From JADCGM01 sp943368345 (GTDB taxonomy: Bacteria; Pseudomonadota; Alphaproteobacteria; Sphingomonadales; Sphingomonadaceae), in contig CALRKY020000007.1 in the NCBI GenBank assembly GCA_943368345.1, forward strand, positions 1-64,000: a stretch of DNA of 64,000 nt, in the 5' to 3' direction. Positions 52,795 to 61,935 of the stretch are shown here, in pieces (position 1 is the first letter of the stretch; each line of letters starts with the position of its first letter). The position numbers and the translations under genes are program-made. Under the pieces are notes generated by a model. The model was given only the letters and a program-made list of their open reading frames with translations, was not told the origin of the DNA and did not search any database.

Positions 52795-53652
52795 ATGACC
52801 AAGACAGCGGATTTTGTCCTGTTGATCGCCAGCGAGGACCGCAAGGGCATTGTCGCGGCCGTCGCCAATTCGATTGTCAGCCAGGACTGCAACATCATCG
52901 AAAGTTCGCAATTCGGCGATGCCAGCACCGGTCGGTTCTTCATGCGCATTGCCCTTGCCGGGCCCGCCGGCATGTCGATTGACAGTTTCACCAACGCCTT
53001 CCTGCCGGTCGCCACCGCCTTCCGGCTCGACTGGCGCATCCATGATCTCAGCAAGAAGCTGCGCGCAATGATCATGGTCAGTCAGGGCGGCCACTGCCTC
53101 AACGACCTGCTGTACCGGACCTCGACCGGGCGTCTGCCGATGGAGGTGACCAGTGTCGTTTCCAACCACACCATTTGGCAGCGTCGCGCTGAGCATGAAG
53201 GCGTCCCCTTCTACCACGTTCCAATCACACCGGAAAACAAGCTCGAACAGGAAGCCAAACTGCTGGCAATGGTGGAGGAACAGCAGGTCGATCTGGTCAT
53301 CCTCGCCCGCTATATGCAGGTTCTGTCGGACCAACTGTGCCGCAAGCTGGATGGCCGGGTGATCAACATCCACCACAGCTTCCTGCCGGGCTTCAAGGGC
53401 GCAAAACCCTATCACCGGGCCTATGAGCGCGGTGTCAAAATGGTGGGAGCGACCGCCCATTATGTCACCCCCGACCTCGACGAGGGGCCGATTATCACCC
53501 AGGATGTCTCCACCGTTGATCATGCCGACACCGTCGATGATCTGATCGCGCAGGGGCAGGACACCGAAAGCCGGGTGCTGGCCCGGGCGGTCAAGCTCCA
53601 CCTTGAACACCGAGTCCTGCTCAGCGGCAACCGGACCATCGTGTTCAAATGA
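52795..53652 (+). CDS. purU: Formyltetrahydrofolate deformylase
   Basis: A 285-residue enzyme: N-terminal ACT domain (VLLIASEDRKGIVAAVANSI, about residues 6-90) and a C-terminal formyltransferase domain with INIHHSFLPGFKGAKPYHRA (Asn-His catalytic pair) and ATAHYVTPDLDEGPII (catalytic Asp). It hydrolyses 10-formyl-THF to THF and formate. Here it sits at the head of the formate-dehydrogenase cluster, so it likely feeds one-carbon units from the folate pool (from the GcvT-domain dehydrogenases) into formate oxidation. Start 52795 (MTKTAD) chosen for the usual family length of about 285; an upstream ATG at 52750 adds 15 residues. Confidence 0.93.
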   Translation: MTKTADFVLLIASEDRKGIVAAVANSIVSQDCNIIESSQFGDASTGRFFMRIALAGPAGMSIDSFTNAFLPVATAFRLDWRIHDLSKKLRAMIMVSQGGHCLNDLLYRTSTGRLPMEVTSVVSNHTIWQRRAEHEGVPFYHVPITPENKLEQEAKLLAMVEEQQVDLVILARYMQVLSDQLCRKLDGRVINIHHSFLPGFKGAKPYHRAYERGVKMVGATAHYVTPDLDEGPIITQDVSTVDHADTVDDLIAQGQDTESRVLARAVKLHLEHRVLLSGNRTIVFK

Positions 53653-53667
53653 CGTTGCCAAGCTGAC

Positions 53668-54165
53668 ATGACCATGGAGGCCGACATGTTGGCGGCGCTA
53701 AGCGGATTGGGCATCGCCTGGACGCTGAGCGAACATGCGGCGGTGTTCACCGTTGAGGAAAGCGCCGACCTCCACCGCGATATCGCCGGAGCACACACCA
53801 AGAATTTGTTCCTGAAGGATGCCGCTGGCCAATATTGGCTGGTGACCGCCCCGCACGAAGCGCGTGTCGATCTGAAGGCGCTGCCCGCCCTGATCGGATC
53901 CCGCAAGTTGAGCTTTGGCAAGGCCGAGGACATGGAGCAGCTGCTGGGCATCACACCGGGATCGGTGACACCGCTCGCCGCCTATAACGACCGCCGGGGC
54001 GCGGTGCGGGTCGTGGTTGACGCCCGCCTGGTGGCGCAGTCTTGCGTCAACGTCCACCCGCTTCGCAACACGGCCACACTCGGGCTTTCAGGATCGGGGC
54101 TGCTCGCGGCCTTGGCAGCCTGGGGGCATCCGGCGATAATCGTCGACTTGCCGGCTCCGCAATGA
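53668..54165 (+). CDS. Prolyl-tRNA editing (ProX/YbaK-like) protein
   Basis: A 165-residue protein of the YbaK/INS-domain family: LGIAWTLSEHAAVFTVEES, HTKNLFLKDAAGQYWLV (the K-N-L-F motif), DLKALPALIGSRKLSFG and GSVTPLAAYND. Members deacylate mischarged Ala-tRNAPro in trans. It lies between purU and frmA, 15 bp after purU, and its presence in a C1-oxidation operon is puzzling; formaldehyde stress could explain it, but this is only inference. Family by motif is fairly secure. Confidence 0.85.
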   Translation: MTMEADMLAALSGLGIAWTLSEHAAVFTVEESADLHRDIAGAHTKNLFLKDAAGQYWLVTAPHEARVDLKALPALIGSRKLSFGKAEDMEQLLGITPGSVTPLAAYNDRRGAVRVVVDARLVAQSCVNVHPLRNTATLGLSGSGLLAALAAWGHPAIIVDLPAPQ

Positions 54166-54211
54166 GAGTCCGGCACGCCGTCTCACCACCCAGTCTACGA
54201 GGGGCAAGATC

Positions 54212-55324
54212 ATGAAAACCCGTGCAGCCGTCGCCTTCGAATCGAAGCGCCCACTAGAAATTGTTGAGTTGGACCTTGCCGGACCCAGGGCCGGTGAAGT
54301 GCTGGTGGAGATCATGGCAACCGGCATCTGCCATACCGACGCCTATACGCTCGACGGTTTGGACAGCGAGGGGATTTTCCCGAGCGTCCTCGGCCATGAA
54401 GGGGCGGGCATCGTCCGCGAGATCGGGGCGGGGGTGACCTCGGTCGCGGTCGGCGACCATGTCATCCCGCTTTACACGCCGGAATGCCGCCAGTGTAAAT
54501 CCTGCCTTAGCGGTAAGACCAACCTGTGCACCGCGATCCGCGCCACGCAGGGCAAGGGCCTGATGCCCGATGGCACCAGCCGGTTCAGCTACAAGGGCCA
54601 GACCATCTTCCACTATATGGGTTGTTCGACCTTTTCGAACTTCACCGTGTTGCCGGAGATTGCGGTGGCAAAAATCCGGACCGACGCGCCGTTCCAGACC
54701 AGTTGCTATATCGGCTGCGGTGTCACAACCGGCGTCGGCGCGGTTACCAAAACCGCCAATGTCCAGCCAGGTGACAATGTCGTGATCTTTGGGCTTGGCG
54801 GCATCGGCCTGAACGTCATTCAGGGCGCCAAGCTGGCGGGGGCAAACAAGATCATTGGCATCGACATCAACCCGGACCGCGAACACTGGGGTCGCCAGTT
54901 TGGCATGACCGATTTTCTCAACAGCAAAGGTATGAGCAGGGAGGAGACGGTCGCCAAAATTGTCGAGATGACCGACGGTGGTGCCGACTATAGCTTTGAT
55001 GCCACCGGCAATACCGAGGTGATGCGGACCGCGCTGGAGTGCTGCCATCGCGGCTGGGGCACCAGCATCATCATCGGGGTTGCCGAGGCCGGCAAGGAAA
55101 TTGCCACGCGGCCGTTCCAGCTGGTGACCGGGCGCAACTGGCGCGGCACGGCGTTCGGCGGCGCCAAGGGTCGCACCGACGTCCCGAAAATCGTCGACAT
55201 GTACATGGACGGCAAAATCCAGATCGACCCGATGATCACCCACATCCTGACGCTGGAAGAGATCAACAAGGGCTTTGACCTGATGCATGCCGGTGAAAGC
55301 ATCCGAAGCGTGGTGGTCTTTTAG
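54212..55324 (+). CDS. frmA: S-(hydroxymethyl)glutathione dehydrogenase (class III alcohol dehydrogenase)
   Basis: A 370-residue zinc alcohol dehydrogenase of class III: catalytic-zinc Cys and His in GICHTDAYTL and LGHEGAGIV, four structural-zinc cysteines in ECRQCKSCLSGKTNLC, NAD motif GLGGIGLNV, and a GGAKGRTDVP ending typical of the class. It oxidises S-hydroxymethylglutathione, the glutathione adduct of formaldehyde, to S-formylglutathione. It handles formaldehyde made by the Rieske oxygenases and N-methyl dehydrogenases. No S-formylglutathione hydrolase gene is in the window. A GTG for fdsG follows directly. Confidence 0.95.
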   Translation: MKTRAAVAFESKRPLEIVELDLAGPRAGEVLVEIMATGICHTDAYTLDGLDSEGIFPSVLGHEGAGIVREIGAGVTSVAVGDHVIPLYTPECRQCKSCLSGKTNLCTAIRATQGKGLMPDGTSRFSYKGQTIFHYMGCSTFSNFTVLPEIAVAKIRTDAPFQTSCYIGCGVTTGVGAVTKTANVQPGDNVVIFGLGGIGLNVIQGAKLAGANKIIGIDINPDREHWGRQFGMTDFLNSKGMSREETVAKIVEMTDGGADYSFDATGNTEVMRTALECCHRGWGTSIIIGVAEAGKEIATRPFQLVTGRNWRGTAFGGAKGRTDVPKIVDMYMDGKIQIDPMITHILTLEEINKGFDLMHAGESIRSVVVF

Positions 55325-55735
55325 GTGGCCGCAGTCGCCGACATCATCGCCGAACATCAGAGCCGGGAGGGGCCACTCCTTCCGATACTCCATGATGTGC
55401 AAAAAGCCTTCGGTCATGTCAGCGAAACCGCGATGCGGGAAATTGCCCTGGCGCTGAATCTGTCACGGGCAGAGGTGTTCGGGGTCGTCAGTTTCTACCA
55501 TGATTTCCGGCAGAGTCCGGACGCACGACCCGTCGTCAAACTGTGCCGAGCGGAGGCCTGTCAGGCGCGCGGCGTGGCGGCCCTGCTGCCGGTGGCCGAT
55601 GGCCAGTCCCGGGTGAAAGTGGAAAGCGTCTACTGCCTTGGGCTTTGTTCAGTTGGCCCGGCTGCCCTGGTTGGGGAGGTGGTGCAAGCCCGCCTGAATG
55701 CTGCATCTTTTGCTGCACTTCTGGGTGCAGCATGA
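55325..55735 (+). CDS. fdsG: Formate dehydrogenase gamma subunit (NuoE-like, [2Fe-2S])
   Basis: A 136-residue NuoE-fold subunit: helical SREGPLLPILHDVQKAFGHVS, EVFGVVSFYHDF, then [2Fe-2S] cysteines in LCRAEACQARG and YCLGLCSVGPAA. It passes electrons between the iron-sulfur chain of the alpha subunit and the NuoF-like beta subunit. GTG start directly after the frmA stop; ATGA overlap with fdsB. Confidence 0.92.
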   Translation: MAAVADIIAEHQSREGPLLPILHDVQKAFGHVSETAMREIALALNLSRAEVFGVVSFYHDFRQSPDARPVVKLCRAEACQARGVAALLPVADGQSRVKVESVYCLGLCSVGPAALVGEVVQARLNAASFAALLGAA

Positions 55736-57201
55736 CCGTCCGTATTTCCGACGATGCGGTCGCACTTGGCTGCGGTGCCGACGCCGTTGCCGACGCGTTC
55801 GAGCGCGCCGGAATGCGGGTTGAACGCGTTTCAAGTTGGGGCATGCACTGGCTCGAACCGCTCGTTGATATCGACGGTATTGGCTACGGCCCGGTGACGG
55901 TCGATCAGGTCGCCGCGATCATCGCTGGCGAGGTCCCGTCCATCGGCGTCATTCGCGATCACCCTTTCCTGACCAGCCAAACCCGGCTGACCTTCGCTCG
56001 CGCTGGTCAGACCCGGCCCACCTCCCTTGATGATTATTATGCCACCGGCGGCTGGCTTGGGCTGGCAAAGGCGCGGGCGATCGGACCGGCCGCAACCGTG
56101 GCGACCGTCAACGCATCCGGACTTCGCGGTCGCGGCGGCGCGGGTTTTCCAGCCGGCATCAAATGGCGCACCGTGGCCGACGCCAGCGGTGACCAGAAAT
56201 ATATCGTCTGCAACGCCGATGAGGGCGACAGCGGCACTTTCGCCGACCGGATGGTGATGGAGGGCGACCCCTTCCTGCTGATCGAAGGCATGGCGATTGC
56301 CGGACTGGCGGTCGGGGCCAGCAAGGGCTTTGTCTACATCCGTTCTGAATACCCCCACGCCATTGCCAAAATCAACGCAGCAATTGCGCTGTCTGCGCAT
56401 TTGGTTGCGCCGTTCATCGTTGAAGTCCGGGTCGGCGCCGGGGCCTATGTTTGCGGCGAGGAAACGTCGCTGCTCAACAGCCTTGAGGGTAAACGCGGGG
56501 AGGTCCGGGCCAAGCCGCCCCTTCCCGCCCTTAAAGGCCTGTTCGGCAAGCCCACTGTGGTCAACAATGTGCTGACGTTGGCGGCAATTCCGTGGATTCT
56601 CCAGCATGGTGGTGAAGCCTATGCCGCCTTTGGCATGGGACGGTCCCGTGGGACCATGCCGGTGCAACTGGCTGGAAACATCAAGCATGGCGGCCTGTAT
56701 GAGGTCGCGTTCGGGATCACGCTTGGCGAGTTGGTGAACGACATCGGCGGTGGCACCGCCAGCGGTCGTCCGGTGCGCTGCGTACAGGTTGGCGGACCGC
56801 TCGGCGCCTATATCCCGGTCAGCCAGTTCGAGCTGCCCTTTGACTATGAGGCCTTTGCCAACGCCGATGCCCTGATCGGCCACGCCGGGATCACCGTGTT
56901 CGACGACACAGTCGACATGGCCCAAATGGCTCGGTTTGCGATGGAATTCTGCGCCATCGAAAGCTGCGGCAAATGCACCCCCTGCCGCCTCGGCAGTACC
57001 CGTGGGGTTGAAACGCTGGACCAGATCATCGCTGGCAAGAATGTCGAGGCGAACCTCGCGCTGATTGCCGATTTGTCGGAGACGATGAAATATGGCTCCC
57101 TGTGCGCACTCGGCGGTTTCACGCCCTATCCGGTGATGAGCGCGATCACTCACTTCCGCGATGATTTTATGGTAAGACCTACCGTGGAAAGACCCGCATG
57201 A
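55732..57201 (+). CDS. fdsB: Formate dehydrogenase beta subunit (NuoF-like, NAD and FMN binding)
   Basis: A 489-residue NuoF-type protein: FMN and NAD regions (LRGRGGAGFPAGIKW, ADEGDSGTFADR, GAYVCGEETSLLNSLEG) and a C-terminal [4Fe-4S] site ESCGKCTPCRLGSTRG. It reduces NAD+ with electrons from formate. The N-terminal 120 residues hold a thioredoxin-like region as in other FdsB proteins. The ATG at 55732 overlaps the fdsG stop; the frame upstream of it is antisense-like and rejected. Confidence 0.94.
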   Translation: MTVRISDDAVALGCGADAVADAFERAGMRVERVSSWGMHWLEPLVDIDGIGYGPVTVDQVAAIIAGEVPSIGVIRDHPFLTSQTRLTFARAGQTRPTSLDDYYATGGWLGLAKARAIGPAATVATVNASGLRGRGGAGFPAGIKWRTVADASGDQKYIVCNADEGDSGTFADRMVMEGDPFLLIEGMAIAGLAVGASKGFVYIRSEYPHAIAKINAAIALSAHLVAPFIVEVRVGAGAYVCGEETSLLNSLEGKRGEVRAKPPLPALKGLFGKPTVVNNVLTLAAIPWILQHGGEAYAAFGMGRSRGTMPVQLAGNIKHGGLYEVAFGITLGELVNDIGGGTASGRPVRCVQVGGPLGAYIPVSQFELPFDYEAFANADALIGHAGITVFDDTVDMAQMARFAMEFCAIESCGKCTPCRLGSTRGVETLDQIIAGKNVEANLALIADLSETMKYGSLCALGGFTPYPVMSAITHFRDDFMVRPTVERPA

Positions 57202-60041
57202 CCTACCAACCGCAGGCCGATTTCGGAACGCCCGCCAGCCGCTCAGTCGAGCCGGTGACGCTGACCATTGATGGCCGCAGCATTACGGTTCCCGCTGGGT
57301 CGAGCATCATGCGGGCGGCGGCAGAACAGGGCACCTCGATCCCCAAATTGTGTGCCACCGACAATCTGAAGAGCTTTGGCTCCTGCCGCCTGTGTTTGGT
57401 GGAAATCGACGGGCGCAAGGGGACACCGGCCAGTTGCACCACGCCTGTTGAACCCGGCATGGTGGTCCACACTCAGACACCGCACCTGCAAAAGCTGCGT
57501 AAGGGGGTGATGGAGCTCTATATTTCCGATCACCCGCTGGATTGCCTGACCTGCGCTGCCAACGGTGATTGCGAGCTTCAGGATCAAGCCGGAGCCGTCG
57601 GCTTGCGCGATGTCCGATATGACGTCGCGGCAACGCATCTTGGTCAGGCCAAGGACCATTCCAACCCCTATTTCGACTTTGATCCGTCAAAGTGCATCGC
57701 CTGTTCGCGCTGTGTCCGGGCCTGCGATGAAGTGCAGGGAACATTCGCGCTGACCATGGCAGCACGTGGATTCGACTCCAAAATATCCGCCGGGATGACC
57801 AGCGATGATTTCCTGAGCTCGGAATGCGTATCCTGTGGGGCCTGTGTGCAGGCTTGCCCGACCGCGACCCTGGTTGAGAAGAAGGTGGTGGAAGTCGGGA
57901 CGCCGGACCGCAGCGTGATCACCACCTGCGCTTATTGCGGCGTTGGCTGCACGTTCCGGGCAGAGATGCGCGGCGAGCAATTGGTGCGAATGGTCCCGCA
58001 CAAGGACGGCAAGGCCAATCGCGGACATAGCTGCGTCAAGGGACGCTTCGCCTGGGGCTATGCCCAGCACAAGGAACGCATCCTGAAACCGATGATCCGC
58101 GCCAAGATCAGCGACCCATGGCGTGAAGTCAGCTGGGACGAGGCACTGGCCTATACGGCAGCGGAACTGAAACGCATCAGCCAGACCTATGGTCGCCACG
58201 CGCTGGGCGGGATCACATCGAGCCGCTGCACCAACGAGGAAACCTTTCTCGTACAAAAATTGGTGCGGGCCGGCTTTGGCAACAACAATGTCGATACCTG
58301 CGCCCGGGTTTGCCATTCACCAACCGGCTACGGCCTCAAAACCACCTTTGGCACCAGCGCCGGTACGCAGGATTTTGACTCGGTCGAGGACAGTGATGTC
58401 ATCCTGATCATCGGCGCCAACCCGACTGATGGTCATCCTGTCTTTGCCAGCCGGATGAAGCGGCGACTGCGTCAGGGCGCAAAGCTCATTGTTATCGATC
58501 CGCGCCGGACCGATATCGTCCGGTCACCGCATATCGAAGCGCAGCATCATCTCCCTCTCCGCCCCGGCACCAACGTGGCCGTGCTGACCGCCATTGCGCA
58601 TGTCATCGTTACCGAGGAGCTGGCCGACGAAGCCTTCGTCCGGGAGCGGTGCGATTGGGACGAGTATCAGCATTGGGCTGCATTCGTTGGAGAAAGCCGT
58701 AACAGCCCGGAAAACCTGCAACCGGTTACCCAGGTTGACGCTGCCGAACTACGCGCCGCCGCCCGGCTCTTTGCAACGGGTGGCAACGGCGCGATCTATT
58801 ATGGGCTCGGCGTTACCGAGCACAGCCAAGGCAGCTCGACCGTGATGGCGATTGCCAATCTTGCCATGGCGACGGGAAATATCGGGCGGCGCGGCGTTGG
58901 GGTGAACCCTCTGCGCGGTCAGAACAATGTTCAGGGCGCCTGTGACATGGGCAGCTTTCCACACGAAATGTCCGGCTATCGCCATGTCAGCGATGCGGCC
59001 ACGCGCGCGCTTTTCGAAGCGGATTGGGGCGTCACCATCGATCCGGAGCCGGGCCTGCGCATCCCCAACATGCTCGACGGGGCGGTCGATGGAGTGTTCA
59101 AGGCGCTCTATTGTCAGGGTGAAGACATCCTGCAATCGGACCCCAACACCGCGCATGTGTCCGCCGGACTCGCCGCGATGGAATGCGTCATCGTGCACGA
59201 CCTGTTTTTGAACGAAACCGCCAACTACGCCCATGTGTTTCTGCCAGGGTCGAGTTTTCTTGAAAAGAACGGGACGTTTACCAACGCCGAACGGCGTATC
59301 CAGCCGGTACGAAAGGTCATGACTCCGCTGAATGGGCTAGAGGATTGGGAAGTAACCCAGCGGCTCGCACAGGCGATGGGATTGGACTGGAACTATACTC
59401 ACCCGTCAGAAATCATGGATGAAATTGCGCGACTTACCCCGACCTTTGCCGGGGTGTCGTTCGAACGACTTGATCAGGATGGATCGCTGCAATGGCCGGT
59501 GACAGCCGAAGCACCCGATGGATCACCGATCATGCACGTCGACGGGTTCGTGCGGGGTAAGGGCAAATTTGTGGTCACCGACTATGTCCCAACCGATGAA
59601 AAAACTGGCCCGCGGTTTCCGCTGCTGCTGACCACCGGGCGTATCCTCAGCCATTATAACGTCGGGGCCCAGACCCGGCGGACGGAAAATGTCGCATGGC
59701 ACCCCGAGGATTTGCTCGAAATCCACCCCGTCGATGCCGAAGATCGCGGCGTCAAATCGGGCGATTGGGTCAAACTCGCCAGCCGATCGGGTGAAACCAC
59801 CTTGCGGGCGACCGTCACCGACAAGGTTGCGCCGGGTGTGGTTTACACCACCTTTCACCACCCCGCGACACAGGCCAATGTGGTCACCACCGATTACAGC
59901 GACTGGGCAACCAATTGCCCGGAATATAAGGTGACGGCGGTGCAGATCAGTTCTTCCAACGGCCCGACGGACTGGCAGGAAGATTATGAAGCCCTGAGCG
60001 CGAGAGCTCGCCGCATCGCGGTTGCCGTGGCAGCGGAATGA
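57198..60041 (+). CDS. fdsA: Formate dehydrogenase alpha subunit (molybdenum, iron-sulfur)
   Basis: A 947-residue subunit. N-terminal [2Fe-2S] ferredoxin-like domain (STSIPKLC-like CATDNLKSFGSCRLCLVE), [4Fe-4S] and His-Cys regions (HPLDCLTCAANGDCELQ), two [4Fe-4S] ferredoxin motifs (CIACSRCVRACDE, CVSCGACVQACP), a further [4Fe-4S] (CAYCGVGCTF) and the bis-MGD molybdenum domain with the catalytic cysteine in CARVCHSPTGYG. C-terminal molydopterin-binding domain ends RRIAVAVAAE. It oxidises formate to CO2. Same operon as fdsG, B and D. Confidence 0.95.
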   Translation: MTYQPQADFGTPASRSVEPVTLTIDGRSITVPAGSSIMRAAAEQGTSIPKLCATDNLKSFGSCRLCLVEIDGRKGTPASCTTPVEPGMVVHTQTPHLQKLRKGVMELYISDHPLDCLTCAANGDCELQDQAGAVGLRDVRYDVAATHLGQAKDHSNPYFDFDPSKCIACSRCVRACDEVQGTFALTMAARGFDSKISAGMTSDDFLSSECVSCGACVQACPTATLVEKKVVEVGTPDRSVITTCAYCGVGCTFRAEMRGEQLVRMVPHKDGKANRGHSCVKGRFAWGYAQHKERILKPMIRAKISDPWREVSWDEALAYTAAELKRISQTYGRHALGGITSSRCTNEETFLVQKLVRAGFGNNNVDTCARVCHSPTGYGLKTTFGTSAGTQDFDSVEDSDVILIIGANPTDGHPVFASRMKRRLRQGAKLIVIDPRRTDIVRSPHIEAQHHLPLRPGTNVAVLTAIAHVIVTEELADEAFVRERCDWDEYQHWAAFVGESRNSPENLQPVTQVDAAELRAAARLFATGGNGAIYYGLGVTEHSQGSSTVMAIANLAMATGNIGRRGVGVNPLRGQNNVQGACDMGSFPHEMSGYRHVSDAATRALFEADWGVTIDPEPGLRIPNMLDGAVDGVFKALYCQGEDILQSDPNTAHVSAGLAAMECVIVHDLFLNETANYAHVFLPGSSFLEKNGTFTNAERRIQPVRKVMTPLNGLEDWEVTQRLAQAMGLDWNYTHPSEIMDEIARLTPTFAGVSFERLDQDGSLQWPVTAEAPDGSPIMHVDGFVRGKGKFVVTDYVPTDEKTGPRFPLLLTTGRILSHYNVGAQTRRTENVAWHPEDLLEIHPVDAEDRGVKSGDWVKLASRSGETTLRATVTDKVAPGVVYTTFHHPATQANVVTTDYSDWATNCPEYKVTAVQISSSNGPTDWQEDYEALSARARRIAVAVAAE

Positions 60042-60250
60042 ATTCGGTCGAACGCCTGATCTATATGGCCAACCAGATCGCCACGAATCTGGCAACCGAG
60101 CCAGATCCGGTCGAGGCGACCTCAACGCACATCCGCCTTTTCTGGGACCCAAGGATGAAGCGCCTGCTTCTTGAACATGGTGAGGAAGGCCTTTCCGTTA
60201 TCGCTGCCGCCGCTATTCAGCAACTCGCCATAGCCCGTGACTCAGTCTGA
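60038..60250 (+). CDS. fdsD: Formate dehydrogenase delta subunit
   Basis: A 70-residue protein, VERLIYMANQIATNL followed by HIRLFWDPRMKRLLLEHG, matching the short FdsD family that accompanies Fds formate dehydrogenases, thought to aid maturation or stability. ATGA overlap with fdsA. Its 3' end overlaps the fdhD start (GTG 60237) by 14 bp. Confidence 0.9.
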   Translation: MNSVERLIYMANQIATNLATEPDPVEATSTHIRLFWDPRMKRLLLEHGEEGLSVIAAAAIQQLAIARDSV

Positions 60251-61040
60251 CAGCGGCTCCCGGTCAGTCCGGTTCAGCGTCGTGCAACCCGGTGCATCGA
60301 CGCGAGGAACGGTGCGAAGGCAGGTCATTCTCGAAGCGCCGGTTTCGATTGAATATGGCGGTATTGGCTATGCCGTGATGATGGCCACCCCGACCGATCT
60401 TCAGAATTATATACTTGGCTTTAGTCTGTCGGAGCGGCTGATCGACACTGCGGCCGAGCTTGTCGCAGTTGATATCCATCAGGCGGGACAAGGCTGGATC
60501 GTGCGGGCACAGTTGCCACCAGACCGCATGACCAGGGTCATCGACCGCGCCCGGCAACGCGTATCGGAGGGCAGTTGCGGCCTGTGCGGGATGGACAATC
60601 TCGATGAGGTGCTCCGCCCCCTGCCACCGATTTCCGCCCAGCTCGACGTGCCTGATGAAGCAATTTTTTCGGCGCTCGCACTGTTGCGCGATCATCAAAT
60701 CCTGAACCGCGCTACCGGTGCCGCCCATGCGGCAGCCTTTTGTGCGGTGGATGGATCGATCCGCATGGTCCGGGAAGATGTCGGGCGGCACAATGCCTTG
60801 GATAAGCTGCTGGGCGGGTTGGCAGCGGCCAATATCGAAGCCAGCGAAGGCTTCATAGTTCTCACCGCCCGTTGCAGCTTTGAACTGGTGCAAAAGGCAA
60901 TCATCGCCAACTGCCCGCTGCTCGTCACCATCTCCGCCGCAACCGATCTGGCGATCACGCTGGCCGACAGTCACGGCCTCCGGCTGATCAGCTTGGCTCG
61001 CCCCGATGCGGCGCTGGTCGCATGGCCCCAAAGCGGTTGA
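60237..61040 (+). CDS. fdhD: Formate dehydrogenase accessory sulfurtransferase
   Basis: A 267-residue FdhD protein: catalytic Cys loop in EGSCGLCGMDNLDEVL (C-G-L-C), DVGRHNALDKLLG and GFIVLTARCSFELVQKA. It transfers sulfur from a cysteine desulfurase to the bis-MGD molybdenum centre, activating FdsA. GTG start within the fdsD end. Its last 53 bp overlap the end of the convergent LysR gene on the opposite strand. Confidence 0.93.
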   Translation: MTQSDSGSRSVRFSVVQPGASTRGTVRRQVILEAPVSIEYGGIGYAVMMATPTDLQNYILGFSLSERLIDTAAELVAVDIHQAGQGWIVRAQLPPDRMTRVIDRARQRVSEGSCGLCGMDNLDEVLRPLPPISAQLDVPDEAIFSALALLRDHQILNRATGAAHAAAFCAVDGSIRMVREDVGRHNALDKLLGGLAAANIEASEGFIVLTARCSFELVQKAIIANCPLLVTISAATDLAITLADSHGLRLISLARPDAALVAWPQSG

Positions 61041-61935
61041 TCAGCCACGTCCGCACCGCCGAAATTGCCGGATCGAACAGGTCATCGGCGTGCAGTTTCA
61101 GATAATAGCCATAGCCGTCCTCGATGACGGCGTCATAGGGCATCACCAGCCGCCCGTCGGCCAGCTCCTGCGCGAACAGATCGATGTCACCCAGCACAAT
61201 GCCATTGGCGGTCATCGCATATTGGGCCGCCGCAATCGTGGTATCGAACGCCAGTCCGGCGGCGGTCGGAACCGACAATCCGCATTGCCGCAGATAGCTG
61301 GCCCACAGCAGGTCGCGCGGTTCCCCATCCAGCTTCAGGTGCAAAAGTTCGTTCGCCGCAAGAAATGCCTCCAGAGACATCCCCTTGCCCGCTGCCGCCG
61401 TCGTGGGTGCGCATAGCGGCGCTACCCGGACCATCCACAGCAGGTCGGTAATCCGCGCATCGATATTCGGCCGGTCGTAGACGATGGCCATGTCGAACTC
61501 GGTTGGGGGAAGGCCGGTCACATGCGCACTCGACACATCGATCCGGATATCGGGATAGGCCAGACGGAATTCGTGGAGCATCGGCAGGAACAATTGCTGG
61601 AGCAATGACGGCGGGATGTGGATACGCAGCGTCCGCCGCCCGGCCCGGTCATCGCGGATGGCATTCAGCGTCTGTTCGATCCGGTCGAGCCCCTTGGCCA
61701 CCACCGGCAGCAATTCCTCCCCGGCGGCGGTCAGTGTCAGTTTGGAGGCATCTCGGACGAACAACTGCTTGCCGAGCAACTCCTCCAGGCCGCTGACATG
61801 CCTGCTCATCGCGCTCTGGGACACCGACAGGGCGGCGGCCCCTGCGGTAAAGCTCAAATGCTGCCCGACCGCCTCGAACGCTCTCAGTGCATTCAACGGC
61901 AGCCAGCGGCGATTGATGGTGCTGCGGTTTGACAT
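60988..61935 (-). CDS. LysR-family transcriptional regulator (GcvA-like)
   Basis: A 315-residue LysR regulator: MSNRSTINRRWLPLNALRAFE, HTH LSFTAGAAALSVSQSAMSRHV, and effector-binding domain. The N-terminal WLPLNALRAFEAVGQH segment is GcvA-type. The start at 61935 follows GAAAGGGCG and fits the family; the frame to 62136 is unsupported. It diverges from the Rieske gene at 62084, so it probably regulates that gene and its downstream partner, perhaps in response to a quaternary amine or glycine. Convergent overlap with fdhD. Confidence 0.9.
   Translation of the reverse strand: MSNRSTINRRWLPLNALRAFEAVGQHLSFTAGAAALSVSQSAMSRHVSGLEELLGKQLFVRDASKLTLTAAGEELLPVVAKGLDRIEQTLNAIRDDRAGRRTLRIHIPPSLLQQLFLPMLHEFRLAYPDIRIDVSSAHVTGLPPTEFDMAIVYDRPNIDARITDLLWMVRVAPLCAPTTAAAGKGMSLEAFLAANELLHLKLDGEPRDLLWASYLRQCGLSVPTAAGLAFDTTIAAAQYAMTANGIVLGDIDLFAQELADGRLVMPYDAVIEDGYGYYLKLHADDLFDPAISAVRTWLINRFGAMRPAPHRGEPS

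Noticed and set aside
54254..55417. Minus-strand frame of 387 codons
   Set aside because: It is antisense to frmA and fdsG, both secure genes, and its product shows no known features.
55831..57153. Minus-strand frame of 440 codons
   Set aside because: Antisense to fdsB, with no domain signal; a composition effect.
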